DNA from: Vanilla planifolia | Taxonomy: Eukaryota > Streptophyta > Magnoliopsida > Asparagales > Orchidaceae | Assembly: GCA_023846275.1 (NCBI GenBank) | Contig: CM043875.1 | Location: 24,470,851 to 24,534,850, forward strand | DNA: 64,000 nucleotides | Direction: 5' to 3' | In this document: positions 24,201 to 39,200 of the stretch, piece after piece | Layout: each line of letters starts with the position of its first letter | Numbering within the stretch: position 1 is the first letter of the stretch | The notes under the pieces: model-generated | Database searches by the model: none | What the model saw: the letters and a program-made list of their open reading frames with translations, nothing else | What the model was told of the DNA's origin: nothing | Made by a program: the position numbers and the translations under genes

Positions 24201-27200
24201 AAGAAACTAATCCAAGCATAAATCAAACTCACATGCTCAACAATATCCTTTTTCTATTTGTCACAATTTTCAGACAATTACAAAACTCAAGCAGTTAACC
24301 TTAATCATACAAGTTGAGATGGGCTACATGAATCCTCAAACAAGTTCAATAAATAGATTAACATGCTCAATCATTTTTAATAATCCCTTATCATATCTTA
24401 ATGTGGTCTACCTCTCAACAATATAACTCTTCTTGATAGAATGTAAATGATTTTAACATGTTCAAACTATCTAAAGTAACTTTCCCTGAGTTCTACACCA
24501 ATCAGTACAAATGCAAGCCATCTTCAATCACTCAATAAAGTAACTTTCCCTGAGTTCTACACCAATCAGTACAAATGCAAGCCATCTTCAATCACTCATT
24601 TCCTGTTATAAATTTTTTTAGTGTGGCAAATAATTCATCATAATATCCTTAAATGGGCAACTATTTGTAAGTACTTCACAAGTCTAAATTAAATAGCATT
24701 TCTAATCTTATTAAAAATCTACAAAGTTTACCTTTAATCTTTATTGATATGCTTTGATCCAATGATGCAATAAAAAAAACTCTATTTCATCCAATTAACT
24801 TAGATTTATTATTAACACCCTTACTAATTTTCTAATCATTTTAGAGAATCAACCAAAAATAATGATGCCATACATCCTTCAATAGTTTCTCCATAAATAA
24901 TAATTTCTGTCATTAGTACTCCTATCCTAATGAAACATGTATTCTATATGATCAGTTTTAGATCAATCAAAAGAAGACCATGACACTCCCAGGTTACTAC
25001 TCTATATCTTGATCATTGCCAATTTTATTTCTTAGTCCTATTAATAATATACCATCGATTTTTAAAAAACATATACCACAACATTTTATCTTGAATTTGA
25101 CCTAATAGAATGTCCACAACTAAAGCAAAAAAAGAACATTCAAAGTGGATCCTTAACGAGTCAACTTGTCATAAAAAATCTTTAAAATTCTACTTCAAAT
25201 GCATAATGACATTATTAAATTATATATTTCTTTAATGGCTTCTGATAAATTTTTTTTAGTACGACAAAGAATTCATCTTAACATCCTTAAATATGTAAGA
25301 ATCATTCTTTTTACATATATGTAATTTACAAATCTAAATTAAATAACATTTTTAACCTAATTAGATAATTACAGAATTTACCTTTAATCATTAGTGGAAT
25401 GCTTTGATCCAACGATGCAACAAAAGAACTATATTTCATCCAATCAACTTGCATCTCGTTATTAACATCCTTTGTAATTTTCTTGTCATTTTAGCGAATC
25501 GACAAAAAATAATGAAGCCATACATCTTTTAATATTTTTTTCCATAAATTATCATTTCTATGTCATTAATACTCCTACCCTAATGAAACAATGTATTCTA
25601 TATAATCAATTTTAAATCAATCAAAACAAGGCTATGAGAATCTGTGATTATTCTATATCCCTGTCATTGTCATAATTTATTTTTGTCCTATTAACAAAAT
25701 AATAACAATAGCCAAAAAAAACTTATATCATAACACTTTATCTTGATATTGATCTATTAAAATGTCCACAACCAAAACAAAAAATGAACATTCAAAGTGG
25801 AGCTTTAATGAGTCAAATTGTGCAAACCTTTAAAAATCTATATCAAGTACATAATGACATTTTTAAATTACATATTTCTTTAATAACTTCCATATAAGAA
25901 AAATTAATTCTTTTATTTTTTTAAATGTTTTACAATATTTCTTTTAAAAATCTATGATATTCTTTCAATACGAAAAAATAAGAAAATTTTATTTTACAAA
26001 AGTTCTATTATTAGATTTCTCAACAATTGTAAAACTATAAAGATAGATCTTGACATACAATCAATTGATTTTTGATACACTAATGTAATTTTGGTTTACT
26101 CACTTGCAATTTCAAAGTTTGGTCATCATATTAATCCCAATATAATGACTAAATTCTAGATATCACATTCAGTTTTTATAAATATACATTTACTTCTTCC
26201 AACACCAATTTGATAACATTTTAGCAGCCGTTTAACAGCACTGCATTAAAGGGGTTAAGTAACTTATCCCTTAACCTGAGTTTCAAACACTACATAACAC
26301 TAGACTGGGTTACCTGATTATTTAACATGATCTGATGCCTTATCCTCATTAATACTAACCCCTCCTACCCCCGTGTTACACGATTCTCCCCTGTAGAGTA
26401 GCTGCAAGTTTGGTTTTTTTTTCTCCAGTAGAGCTCTCGCCAAGTGAGCGTCCTCTTGTTGCGACAAGAGAGATCCAAAATACTCAGCTTCGCCGTAGTC
26501 CACTCAATCCTCTATAGTCAGACAAGAAAAGATGTTGCGTTTCTTCCATACATTTTCACATTTCTAACTTCTTTAAAGTTTCTCCCCACTTCATTTTATA
26601 GAATTACAGATAAAAAAATAAGTCATAATTTGTGATGATAACAAAACTATGGAACCTGAAAGAAGGAAAAAAAAACTCATATAAAATAGATGTAAATTAC
26701 AAGGAGATCAAATATTTTAAGCAGAACACAATTTTAGAAAAAAAATAAAATGCAATAGATAAATTTTTGTATTTTGTAATTAATAAATGAAAAAATAAAC
26801 AATTTGACTTTTTAAAATTTTAAACTAAGAGTAAATTGAAAAGATTACACTCCTTAGCTAACATAATGCTTCCTATAATTATGTTACCCATCTACATTAA
26901 TCAAAAGTTTACTTACCACCATGAAATAGATGAAAGAAAAGAAAACCAAGAAATTTAGTTTTAGCTATTGCACCAAACCTATTTGTAATTGAAGACAATG
27001 GGTTACCTTTACCAAACAGATCAATGAACTTACATTTACATTCATCGAGGCACCAGCAATACCTTCAGCAAAGGATTAATTAATGAAGTCTTAAAGACCA
27101 TTAAGAAAATGCAACAAGCACAGCAAAGAAACCACCATTGAAACTTGATCACTTCGCATCTCATGGAAGAAGTTTTGGTAAAGTGCATGGATTCTTAAAT

Positions 27201-30200
27201 TTGACAATTTCATTAAAGGCCACACTTCAAACAGGACAACAAAAAAATGTGGTCATTTGCTTAGAGAAACCAAAAAACTTCTGCAATGAATGCAGTTTAA
27301 ATCGCATGTATTACAAATTAATAAAGCCATAGACACAAAGAACTAAAACATATAAAGGAACTCCACTGGATTAACAAGTTACCTCACAAGCATCAAATCA
27401 TTTACTGAACGCCACATTTTCCGGCCAACATCTTTGCTTGATTGATCTCTAGCACTTCTGCCATGCCACAATTCTTTCACAATGTACATTACATCTTCTA
27501 AACCTACCTAGAAACATATGAAAAAGTATTTACAAATGAGAATCTCTACACTTGTAACACAATATGAATAATTTCTCCGTACTATGCATGGAAACTATAA
27601 ATATATTGTTCCCATTGTACACTATTTTAACAAGTCCATCTCAAATAAAAAGTGTGCTCACTCCATTGTCTAAGTCTCTCTGATTCTAATAAAAACAGGT
27701 ACCCAAAGGCAATTAACAACTGATTTGTTATAATATTTTTTCCATGAAAGTCAAGTTGTTTACACTTAAGTAATCATTTGGCTAAGCCATGAAACCAAGA
27801 GGGGAATTTGTCACCTATGAAGCCAGGGGCACTTCTCAAAAGATGTCGATGGTGTGTTACATACTGACACTCTTTGGACACTAGGACCTATGTCAAACAG
27901 TCCAAATTACATGTCCCATTCATTTATTTAATAGAAGAAGGTTGGAAAAGCTCATGACACTCCAGATACATGCCTAAAACCCTTCTAGGACACCTATGCA
28001 CAAGACAAGCTAGCCAATTAGACTTAGACTACAAACAAATAATTGCTTTTTGTATTAACAAAGCATCTAGTTCTTTAAATTTAATTTCAATTAACTCTTT
28101 CCATCACTCTAACAAAAGATCAAGTTCTTAATTTCAATTACCACTTTGATTCATTACTTATAATTATTTACTAAACTATCATGGTATGTATTTAGTTGAC
28201 ACTTTCAAATTGAATGGTGTGCAATTTCCTATTCCAATTTATTGATTTTGTGGATGTTTTGATAACATTGTTTAAAAACTCAATTGAACTGGTCTAGTTG
28301 CAATAGCGATTGAGTTGTGCAGGCCCAAATTTGCAGCTTAATTTTAAGGTGATTACACCATATAGCATAACACTTGGCTAAGCAAAACTCATGTAGAACA
28401 AATTTTGCCAGTGCAGATAAAATTAAAGAGATCTAGGAAATGCCTTTTTTTGGAGGAAGACGTGGCCAAACCCCTTGTGTTACTTGAATTTACAGAGCAT
28501 AGGCAAGGAGGCCAGATAAAAAAGTTGACAACATCATCAATGGAAAGAAACCACATAGGTACAAGCCCAAAAATAATACCTCCTAGCATGTTGTTGTTGC
28601 GATGGAGTGGTAAAGACATTGGACCATCCTAAAGAAGAAGATAGATCATCTAATAGAAAATCAAACCATCCAAACATGGTAATGCCTACAACATTCCAAG
28701 AATAAGAGAGCTCAAAAAAACACATACCAGCACAAATCAAACTACCCAAAACATGATCATACCATCTAGAAATTAATAAATAAGAATTGGAAGTTTTCAA
28801 GAAGGATATGATGGTTTGGAAGGTAATCATACCTCCCAACTTATGTCTTTGTTGCCAAGAAGTGATAGAAACATCGGACCATCCATAGAAAAAGATAGGA
28901 CTGTCCAGTAGAAAATTAGACAATTCAAATAGGGTGATGCCTACGGCACATACAGCTGATGCATCTATGCCACCACAGAGCAAAGCTATTGTCATACCAT
29001 CTAGAAGAGACAGTCGACCATCCAATAGACAATGGAACATTTGAAATAGAATAGCACACTAGAAGCAACGTCAAACAGCTCTCTGAATTCACTGTCCAAA
29101 GACCCCTAAAAAGGCCATAAGAAGCCGAATGGACAATTTGATCAAGAGATTAAACCGTTCGATCAAGAGCCAATAATCTGCTAATTAGAACCCGAAATAA
29201 CCCAAGAAAAAGCAAACATGGAACTTGAAAAAAAATGTGCAATTGTCTACCTTGATACGAAAAATAAAACTCTGCAATGAAGAAAGATGACTACCAATTG
29301 GAAATTCTAGTGCTCCTTTCCCTCCAAATTTGGTAGACCTAAGAGCTCAAGACGATCTTATTCTTCATAGCAGTAGTGCACATATTCTAAAGAAAATGAA
29401 TAACTTGGATGAGGGTAAGGCCAAAATGCAAATTTATAATGCCTAAAAGAAACTTGTTGTAGATGTCATCACAGAATAAGCACTCAAAGAATACGTCATA
29501 AGATACAACAAAAAGACCACAAAAGAACTTAGGAGAGTACATAGGGATGTCATCACAATTATGTTAAACAAATTGAGCTTATCTTAAAAAACAATCCACA
29601 TATAGGCATTGAATCTCATCTTCATTTCCTAAACTAAATAAAGACCACAAACTCCATTGAAATGGCGTGATGATAAAAAGATTAGTAGATCATGTTACAT
29701 AACAATTTTGCCAAAATCATCCCTAAGAGACCTCTCCGCCACAAGAAATTCACATACTTGCTTTTGCATGCTTTCTATAACCATAATAGCCCCCTAATAG
29801 GCAAAGCCAAAGTTTCTAAAGAATCCTGGTAAACAAGGTATTCATAATGCATCCAACAAGAGAATAAGCTCTCTGAGTAAAGTTTCCTCCATGTAAACAT
29901 CAAACTATAAGCATGATTGATTTATAGCACTTCAACAGCCCCCGAACCCCAAGTACTTAGGGACACATATATCTTGTCAAGTGATCATTGTCCACTTCAT
30001 ATCATTGGAATTGTGCATGACAAAATGAGAACAAATTCTATTAATTTTACATAGAGCCATCATCGGATAGAGAAGGCTTGGCACCAAAAGTGAAACATAC
30101 CAGAGATGTAATCTTGAATAACAAAAGCTTGGCTACTGAGGAATTGCATTGTCCAACCACCAAGTTCTAATTGAATTTTGTGTACCAAGAATGAGCATTC

Positions 30201-33200
30201 ACTAGCTTTGATCCCTTCAGAGGATAACAGGAGATCATGATAATTAAATAAAAGGTACCCCATTGAGGAAATCTAGACAATAAGAAAGAGTCCTCTTATC
30301 AAGTATCCCACTAGAGAAGATAATAGAACTTTTAAGCTCGTTTACCTACAACCCAAAAATTCGAGTTGGGGTTTTATTCCTACATGAGCCTTTGACAATC
30401 TAGTAAATCTCCTTGAAATCGATGTCTCTAATCAAGGTACTGGCATTCTCTAGGGAGAAAGCATGATCAATCAGGGTCCAAAAAATCATATTAGTGTGCA
30501 ACCTATTAGCTATTACAATTGCTCGAGTAATAATCCAAAATCACATTAACATGAGATTTGATCCCTAACCGCACCACATAATTTGAGTTATAGGTCTTAT
30601 TTTACATTATACAATAAAAAAAAGCTTAACATTATCTTCACCCTATCAAAGCCAGTGCACTTAGTTCGTTGATTAGCCTTAGAAAAATTTAGTATTTTTA
30701 ATCTAACATGTCCCTACCCATATAGTCTCTTTTGGTCTAGATAGAGTAGTTTTAAGTATTTGCAAGAGACACAATCTAAAGGTCAACAAATTCAACAATT
30801 TTTGTTTTAAGAAAGTCAACAATCCAATAAGATCTAATCTTATGCCACTTTCTAAGAACTCCTCTTAGTTTATGATGAAATTAAAATCTCCTTTTCTTTG
30901 TTAGGCCCCTAATTTCATTCCACAATGCAATTTCAGAAGTGTAGTTGTGAAAGTGATAAATGAGAAACTTGTCACACATTGCAAAGTTCACAAAATAGTG
31001 CATGATTTAAGCTGGTGAATGTAGAAAACAGATGAACCTTGTATCATATAAAAAAAATATGCAATGGGTGATAGTCAAAAAATATGACATTTTATATTCA
31101 TTTGAGAAAAAATGGTACATGTGGCCATGGTCCATGAGCTCGCTGACTAAAAATATTTTGCCTAAAACAAGGAAAGATTGTTGCATTTAAGATGCTTAAT
31201 AAGAAGCCTGCACTCCAAGATCTTGAAGCTGTCATACTAACCCATAGAATTCTAGGCTCAAATATTCTAAGGCTTATTCATTTGCCCAAAGAGCAAGCTC
31301 TTCTCAATGAATAATGTGGATGAGATAACTATAAAAGAGGCGTTAGTAGTATCCATCTATTCATCATCCAAGGAAACTAGAATTGATTAATTATCACTTT
31401 GAAATAATATAGATGTGACTTTTTTCACCCAAATCGATTCAAGAAATATTGTTGATGATAGTTAGCATTAAATTTTATTTGGATTTAAATTTAAATTCAT
31501 TTGGATGATTTACTAGATTTTATTTTGCTATTTTGTTATTATTTATTAGGATTATTTTATATGTAACTTTCATTTTCACTATTTTTTATTGCTTATTTTT
31601 ACCAAGAAGGTTCACCTTAACTTCATAACCTAACTCATATGAATTGCTCATTTTAAAGTTAACTCAATCTGTACAACTCAATGAAAATTTGTGATAACCA
31701 CCCATGAGATCTTCCTTGTGATGGACTGTCATTCCCCTGGTAATGAATTTCATAGAATACCTACAACATGTACACTTAAAGAGGATCTAATATTGTACTA
31801 GTTTTATCTTGCAACTTCTTTATATTCATTGCATTAGTGCTATATTTTTACATCTTAAGAAGCTCCTTTTCAATTAATGATAGAATTGATTCAATTGCCC
31901 TCACAACAACATTAAATAAGCAAAAGAATAGTTTTGTTGATATTCTAGACACGACAAACGATAAAAGGAGTCTTGAAGTTGTTAACAGTGTTCAATATAG
32001 CACAATCATCTAATTTGTGCACATTAGCTAGCTTCCAATCCACAACGTCCAATACTGCATGTTGCCACCTTGTCACTTCATCCCTCATTATTGACATGCA
32101 CCATTGCATGCACCACTTCCTCCACTCCGAAAGACCTGAAGATCTGCACCCTTTCAACCATTTAGACATGTGTTTCATGTGCAAATGTGTCGGACACCTA
32201 GCACACTGCCACAGTGAACATGCGAGCACAGACCTCTCCCTATGCGGGAATAGTGTCCACAAGTCTGAACAATGCCTCGCATGAGCGGGCGGTGCTTGCA
32301 TGCATGCACCTGGACCACTTGGGGCACAAAGTTTGCAAAATTTCTTTTTTGATTAAAATTCACACATTTCCTGAAGAAAATAAAATATTATATATTTTAT
32401 AATAAAATATTAGATCCAAACTTTTGTATGAAAAAGTAAAGATGATGAATGAAATAATTTAGAACAATAAAATTCAGAACTAAAAAATTTAGAACTCTGA
32501 AATTCAAAACTCTGTGAATTCAGAAATTTTTTAATTCAAAACCCCTTGAAGAGAAACTTCTTGGAAAAATTCAATCTTCTTGTAGCAAAAACCCTCTTCT
32601 TATTTTTTCTTGCTTAGTTCTTTACCATTATCACGCTTTCACTTCCATTGTTCTAACTCAAAAAAAATCTGCTGTCACGGGCTTAGGACAAGAACTTCTC
32701 ATAAAGAGGTCCATAAAAGAGAATTAATAAAGAATATTTAATCAACACAACTTAAATTGAAGAGAAAAAACTATCGTTTACAATAATTCAAATAAATTTA
32801 TTTAGATATATTTATTCATTTGAGTTTTATTTAAATTTATTATTTAGATCACTTGAGTTTACTTTAAAACAATAAGAATGTCATTTTGCCAACTATTAAT
32901 TTTTCTTACAATTGATTGATATATAAATTTCATCTATCGTAATTTATTATGCTCATCAAAATAAATATTGAAGCAAGAGACTTATTGTGTGGGTGTTTCT
33001 AGGCTTTTTTTTTCATATTTAATCTTACTATAATAACAATAAAGCCCTATTATCCTTATTATTTATACTCAATCATATTTTTATTCTTACTTCCTAAAGG
33101 GGAACGATGCAAGAGAAAGAACCATTCTTAACATCTTTCCAAGTATATTGGAGTTCACTATTGTCATTGTCATAAACTTTATTTCTTTTACTTCTCTTTT

Positions 33201-36200
33201 TTAATCTATATTGGTATTCTATTTTTGCTATTTTTGCTCCCCTATTATTTTCATATTAGCATTAGAATACAATCCCTGGTTTTCAACCATTTTTGGCATC
33301 AACAGTGGATGATAGTCCTGCTTATAAATATGAAAAAGATGCTGAAAATGCGTAAGCAAATCATAGTTCCATACCAGAACATGCTGAGCTGAACCGTATA
33401 GCAATTCTTCATGCTCAATAAGGCGTTGATGTAGAATCCTATAGTGATCTATGTCCAAATTCACCACTGGTTCAGTCTGAACATGCAGCCCAGCAAGTTG
33501 AGTGATTACATGAGATGCCATCACTTGGCCAAAAATAGCAGGGATGGTTCCCATAACAGGAATAATGCGTACCCTAAAACCTGGCACAATCTGACAAGCA
33601 GAGTTCATCATCAAGAATAAGCATTCATACTTCAATTAGCCAGCTGCTTACATGATTAAAAAAAATAAGCAAAAAATTTCTAATTCTCTTTATTTTTTGG
33701 GATTAATTTTACATAGGTCCTTCATGTTTACAAAGTTCGCAAGAACATCTCATGGGTTTCAAAAATAGTAGATCCTTTAAGTTTCATAAATGCTACAACT
33801 AAATTCACAATCCTTTTTTCAAAAACTCGCCTTCAAAAATGGTCACATAGGTCTCTACAGTTTAGATAACTATACAATTAACTCCCCAAAAGAAATAATA
33901 GTTAAGAACAAAAAAATTAGTTAAAGACACAGTCGAGATATTTACAAAACTATAGAGATCTATTTGGTTATCTTTTAACCCGGACGTCTACAAACATTTC
34001 ACAAAACTAAGTGATATATCTGCAACAAACTGATTATTTAAACTGATTAGCAAATAAAATGAATCTCAGAATAGAGATTTTTTATTTTGGCTCCATTTAT
34101 CAGATAAGTGGCGGGCTTATTATGATCTTCTTAGTTGCTCTTCCACAAGAAAGTTGTTACTAAAATAGAAGATGTGAGAACCAAACCAAATAGAATATAA
34201 TATCTAATATCCTAACCTGATAATCTGATGGGTTTTCTTCATCACCAGATGAACCTTTGAATGGTAGAAGCTTAACCTTGGGTTTCTCCAAGGAGAAAAC
34301 TACAGGAATTCCACCTTCAATTCCAAAATCCTTGCGCAAGCGGTATCTTACCTATAATAGTTTAAACATAAAATGTAGCACATGATCTTCACGTTTAACA
34401 AATATCAAAGTGACAAAATAAAGATCAGATAGGTGCAAAATCAACCAACTGGTATATAACTTCTATATGGTACATGTTCACTATAAAGTTAACGTTTTAT
34501 AATGCAGGAAAATTTTGTGGCTTCCTTGATGTGTGCCAATTTGAGAGAGAGGAGGGTGGAGTGTGGCTATTGAGATAGATCCAACATGACAAAGCAACAC
34601 TATGCAAGTTGACTACTATCATTTGGTTGGTTACTACTAAGATTTCAACATCATTCCGTAAATTATTGCACTCATATATCAATTGAGTTTATTTTGACAT
34701 GTAGTAAGCATAGCTGAAAGTGAGCTCTCTTTGCTAAACGGCTTGTTTTTACAACAACTGTTTTGGAATATTGTCTTAATTGCATACACATGAACTTTTA
34801 AGAGTATTCCCTTTTCCTTTTGTTCAGATTTGCCCTCTCGGCTCCGAAACTGAACCTCTTCTATTTCATATATCGCTGCCATGGGTTTTTCTATCTTGTA
34901 TTTTGTTTAGATTCTAGCAACCCATTGTCCCGTGAAGTTGGCCTATTTAGAAATGGAATAGCCAACTTAACTGGGCCAAGTTGAAGTGCTAAAGCCTAGG
35001 GTTTGTAGATCAAATTTATGTTTACATGCAGATAGAGTTCAAGCAATCAGAAGATAAGAATAGTTGCTATGAGAAAAACTTCAGCAATAATGACCAAAGC
35101 ACTCCATCAGGAAAAAAAATCTTAATAATCCAAAATGCAGCATGGCATAATTGAAAACCCTAAGAAATATAGCAATGACTATTTTTTATAGTAATAATGA
35201 CCATTTTTTTGAGAAGAATAATGACTGTATTTGGAGGAGTTCAAGAGAGCAATCATACATTGAATCGAGTTCAGGAATAATTTTGCTAGGAATAACAGAA
35301 GCATGCTTTGCAAAATAATTCGAAAAAGGATTTCCATAACTCACAAGTTGTGATGACTACATGGGAAAAATGTGAATAAACAGACCAAAAATTGAATGTA
35401 TTATCATCCAGAATGGAATACCATGTGGATTGCAAAATTGTATTTCAAATACAATACAATTTCAGTATGAGTAGACTTTATTGAATTCAGGCAAACATGT
35501 TCTTTTTAAATGATAGGCCTATGATGCAGGAAATGTCCTTATCAGTGTAGAGCTAATATTTTTTTAGCATAACTTATAGTTAAAACCAAGCTTTTCTGAA
35601 TAAAGAAGTGGATGCTAGAGAACAAGTAGCATACGCATTAAATCCTTGTTAAAAGCAGGTAATTTTCACAGAACTATTACAAGTGAAAAGATCTCTCTCA
35701 AACATAACTTACAATTCATGGCTAAGTCAATGAGACAATGTCAGCCGAACTGACAAAAGAAATAGATCTAATTTGGTAAATGAAACAGTGTTCCATGAAA
35801 ATAAAAGATTGCAGAAGGAAAGATCACAAGGAAGGAACAATTAATATGAGACATGCAAACTACTATCAGCTTAGGCAACTTCAACATGAAGGTGTGCTGT
35901 AGCTGAACCATATTAAAGCTTTATGCATCAAAAAGTCCAGCAGAAAGCTTAGTAGTGGCACAATGGCAGATTATTACAGCTCTAGAAAGAGGATCAGCGC
36001 TTGATTCTCTTAGATCTGCAATACGAATCCTTGTGGGATCAGCTCTAGCACCAGCTCCCATTGCCGAAAGAACTTTCAATCCTCTTTGCACACACGAAGC
36101 AAGAAGTGCAACCTATTACACAACACAGCCAGTTCAACTTCAAAGAAAATAGCAGAAATTTTAGTTCAACACAAAGTTTTATGTTACTAATTCTATCAGC

Positions 36201-39200
36201 AAACTATAATAATAAACGAATAGCCAAACCTTGTCTCAATTTGGGAAGGCCAAGGCATGACTTCTCTGAATTTAAAATCATTTCTAAGGACGCACTTGTT
36301 GTTTCTATATATGTAGTTAGGTAAGATGCAAGAACAGCAGAATCATGAAATGATTCGCTTTTTTTAGAAGATTGGCAATAATCCACATATATCATGTCAA
36401 AAAATTATGTGACAAGGTTATAATCTCCTTCGAGGATCATACAAAAATCATTCAGAAGGTGCAAAACCTCATCCTAGGTGAAATAAAAAATCAATAACAA
36501 TGAGCCACATGGTCACACAGTTTACAAAAGAATCATGAAATGACACTACCATTTCTATTCTAAGACAATATAAAATCAGCTAATTCACTCCACTTATTTT
36601 TTAAAATTGATGTAAATTTTCTTTTAATTTTGTCGATGAGTTCATTGTTATAAAATACCACGGGACTTCTAAAGGGCATAAAAGATATCTCTCTTCCAAA
36701 GCTTACCATCAACAACTTCGTCATTCTTTAAGTCAGCAAACATAGATAACACATTTCACCAGATGAAAGTAATCTCCATTTGTTCTGTTTAATCCCATTC
36801 TTCTCTCACAAGTCGAAGACAAAAAGGATACAAAAAGGGGAGGTTCTATCATAACAATTAAAATAATGCATTAATAATGGAACTAAGAAGTCCGTGAGAA
36901 CTGTAAAGGAGCATTTAAGTGATTGAAAGATGAAAAATTGAATCATTCTACAACTTTAATAATACCCCCACACTTAATCCAATATGCACAAGGTTCACTA
37001 AAAGATAAAATCACAGACCTAAAGTGGCCCAACTAACATTTCTGAGAAAGCTGCAATAGAGTTCTTTAAAACTAATGTCAAATAAAAATATTATGCAAAC
37101 TCCTAAAACATTCTCAAATTATCACAACAAATGTTTCAATTACACCAAAGATAATAAATAAATTGTTATGATAATAAATGGAGAATCAGATCCACATCAA
37201 AAAAGCTCATTAATGGTTTCTTGAAAAGAAAAAAAAGGGTACGAAATATAACCCTTCCTGAATACTGAATTAAGAAACTCATCCTATCTAAATCTTTAAG
37301 ATCCCTCCCTCTCTCTCTCTCTCTCTCTCCCTCTTGAAGGAGGAGTGGGCATAGCCCAGGCCTAATTTTATGGGTACAAAATTCCACACACAAGTAGTTC
37401 CTCGAACATATAAGTAATTCTCCAAACAAGTTTCAATAACAAGATCCATAACATAGTCCTTCATAGAAACATACAACAAGTGTCTACCATTAAAAAAATC
37501 AAATTTTATGTCATATGACAAATCCAAAGCGCAAAAAATTTAGCATTGGAGAACAGGAATCATAAGTTTTGAATCAAGTCATGACAATTTATAGCTGCAA
37601 ACTGGAACAAAGACCTGCAAACTTACCTTCGTATCAATGTTATCTATGCAGTCCAAAACAAAGTCAGGTTGCCCAGAAAGAATTTCTTCATCTGATGATG
37701 CATCATACAACTGAACTTTTGCCAGTATTTGACATTCTGGAAATATCTTTGAAAAATGCTTTTGCAGGCATATAGCTTTTGGCGTCCCAACATCAGCTCT
37801 AGTGCCGACAGCATGTCTATTTAGTGACGAGAGTGATACCTTTCCATTCAATCATGTTATGCTTTTTAGACGCTAAAAGCTTCACAGGATATGCACTTTT
37901 GAAAAGTCATCACTCTCAAAAAGAACAAATAATTACGCAGAAGACAGCAATTCATATTAAATGCCTCCTAGCAAATGTTGAGGAGGGCCTGTGCAAAAAT
38001 TTGTTTAGATAAAAAAAAAAAAAAGAATAGCCACTAAACCAGGATGATAGCGTTAATAACTCATTTTTGTGGAAAGCAACCAACCATCAAAAAAAACTTT
38101 TTCCTTTGAAAGGATATATGGAACAAGTAGACGGAAGAATTTGCTTTCCAATCCTGAACAAAAATGACATAGCAAAAGCAATCTATGATGCATCCAGTCA
38201 AATCAAGAAAGGAATATGAGAAAAACAAATTTGCATTATGTGCATTTTTTACCAGGTTTGTAAAGAATGCAAAACTCTTATGAGTGCAATCTACCCTTCG
38301 GGAGATTATGACAAAAATAAAAATTAATGACACTATGATCTTCCATTAATGGATCGTGATTCTTCAACAACCCATACAAATCACTTATTTAAATCAATCT
38401 GAAAGGCATTCAATCAAATCAATGAAGGAATATATGAAAAACAAAACTGTATTATGCAAGACTCTTCCGAGAGCAATCTACCCTTTGGAAGATCACGCAG
38501 ACAAATATCAAAATCATTGTCTCTATGATCTTCCATTAACGGGTCATGATTCAAGATTCTTCAACTCATACAAGTTTGGTGCTAATTTGGTCCAAGCCTT
38601 GCTTTGCATCTTCCCCAACCTAATTTAGTTCAATTCTCACTTTTAAAGACAAATTGGTTCTAATGAACTTTTAGGTGACACGTGTTTTGGTATTTTGGTT
38701 TTCTTTTATTTAGCTTTTTTCTATTTTGTAATATATTAGTTTTAGAAATATAGAAGACAGAAACCTCATCATTCTCTAAGAAAAAAACTAAAAAAAGGAA
38801 ACTGTCAAGCCTACAGATGGCTAAAGCCGAGGCCTATCCTCTATAAATCAGAGAAAACAGGTTGAGATCAAAACCATTAGTGGATCAAATTTGTCATAAC
38901 AATCTACAGTTGGGAGTTAGAAAATAGGATTTAAAGAAATAGTTAAAAAAAAACTAGAAAAAGTGTAATAAATTTCAAGTAACAAATATAAAGTTTGTTT
39001 AATATACCCTCCACAAACTCTTCTATAAATTAACCATTAGAACCTCAAAACAAATCTTCATCATTTCAATGATTATACAGCACAAAAGAACATCAAGGTA
39101 CTTATAGTCAATATGAGCAACATAGCTCAAGGTACTTATAGTCAATATGTGCAACATAGCTCTCATACCTAAAGAAATGAAAGGTGAACATGTATGCATG

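Larger units (their letters stand above)
21565..27382 (-). other. Tcd intron 9 (5.8 kb)
   Basis: It lies between exon 9 (donor GTAACT) and exon 10 (acceptor CCAG). It contains an antisense LINE (about 21797-24137), a 64-bp tandem duplication, and a diverged 640-bp tandem duplication. The remaining 1.5 kb next to exon 9 (25891-27382) shows no named element. The small intron 10 (21321-21506) is unremarkable. Confidence 0.8.
27508..33374 (-). other. Tcd intron 8 (5.9 kb)
   Basis: It runs from the exon 8 donor (GTATGG) to the exon 9 acceptor (CTAG). It holds a pair of 260-bp diverged subrepeats (about 28560-28945), a decayed minus-strand LINE fragment (about 29690-30600), and a less AT-rich patch with a Cys/His-rich reading frame (31973-32284). 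Other parts are AT-rich and unassigned. Confidence 0.75.

Noticed and set aside
26220-27020. Possible MITE or Harbinger-like element (GGGGTTAAGTAACTTATCCC and nearby look-alikes).
   Set aside because: No matching terminal inverted repeats with a 2- or 3-bp target duplication could be paired.
28537-29040. A 167-codon open frame on the minus strand in Tcd intron 8.
   Set aside because: It is built from the 260-bp subrepeats and its protein repeats follow the DNA period. No known domain.
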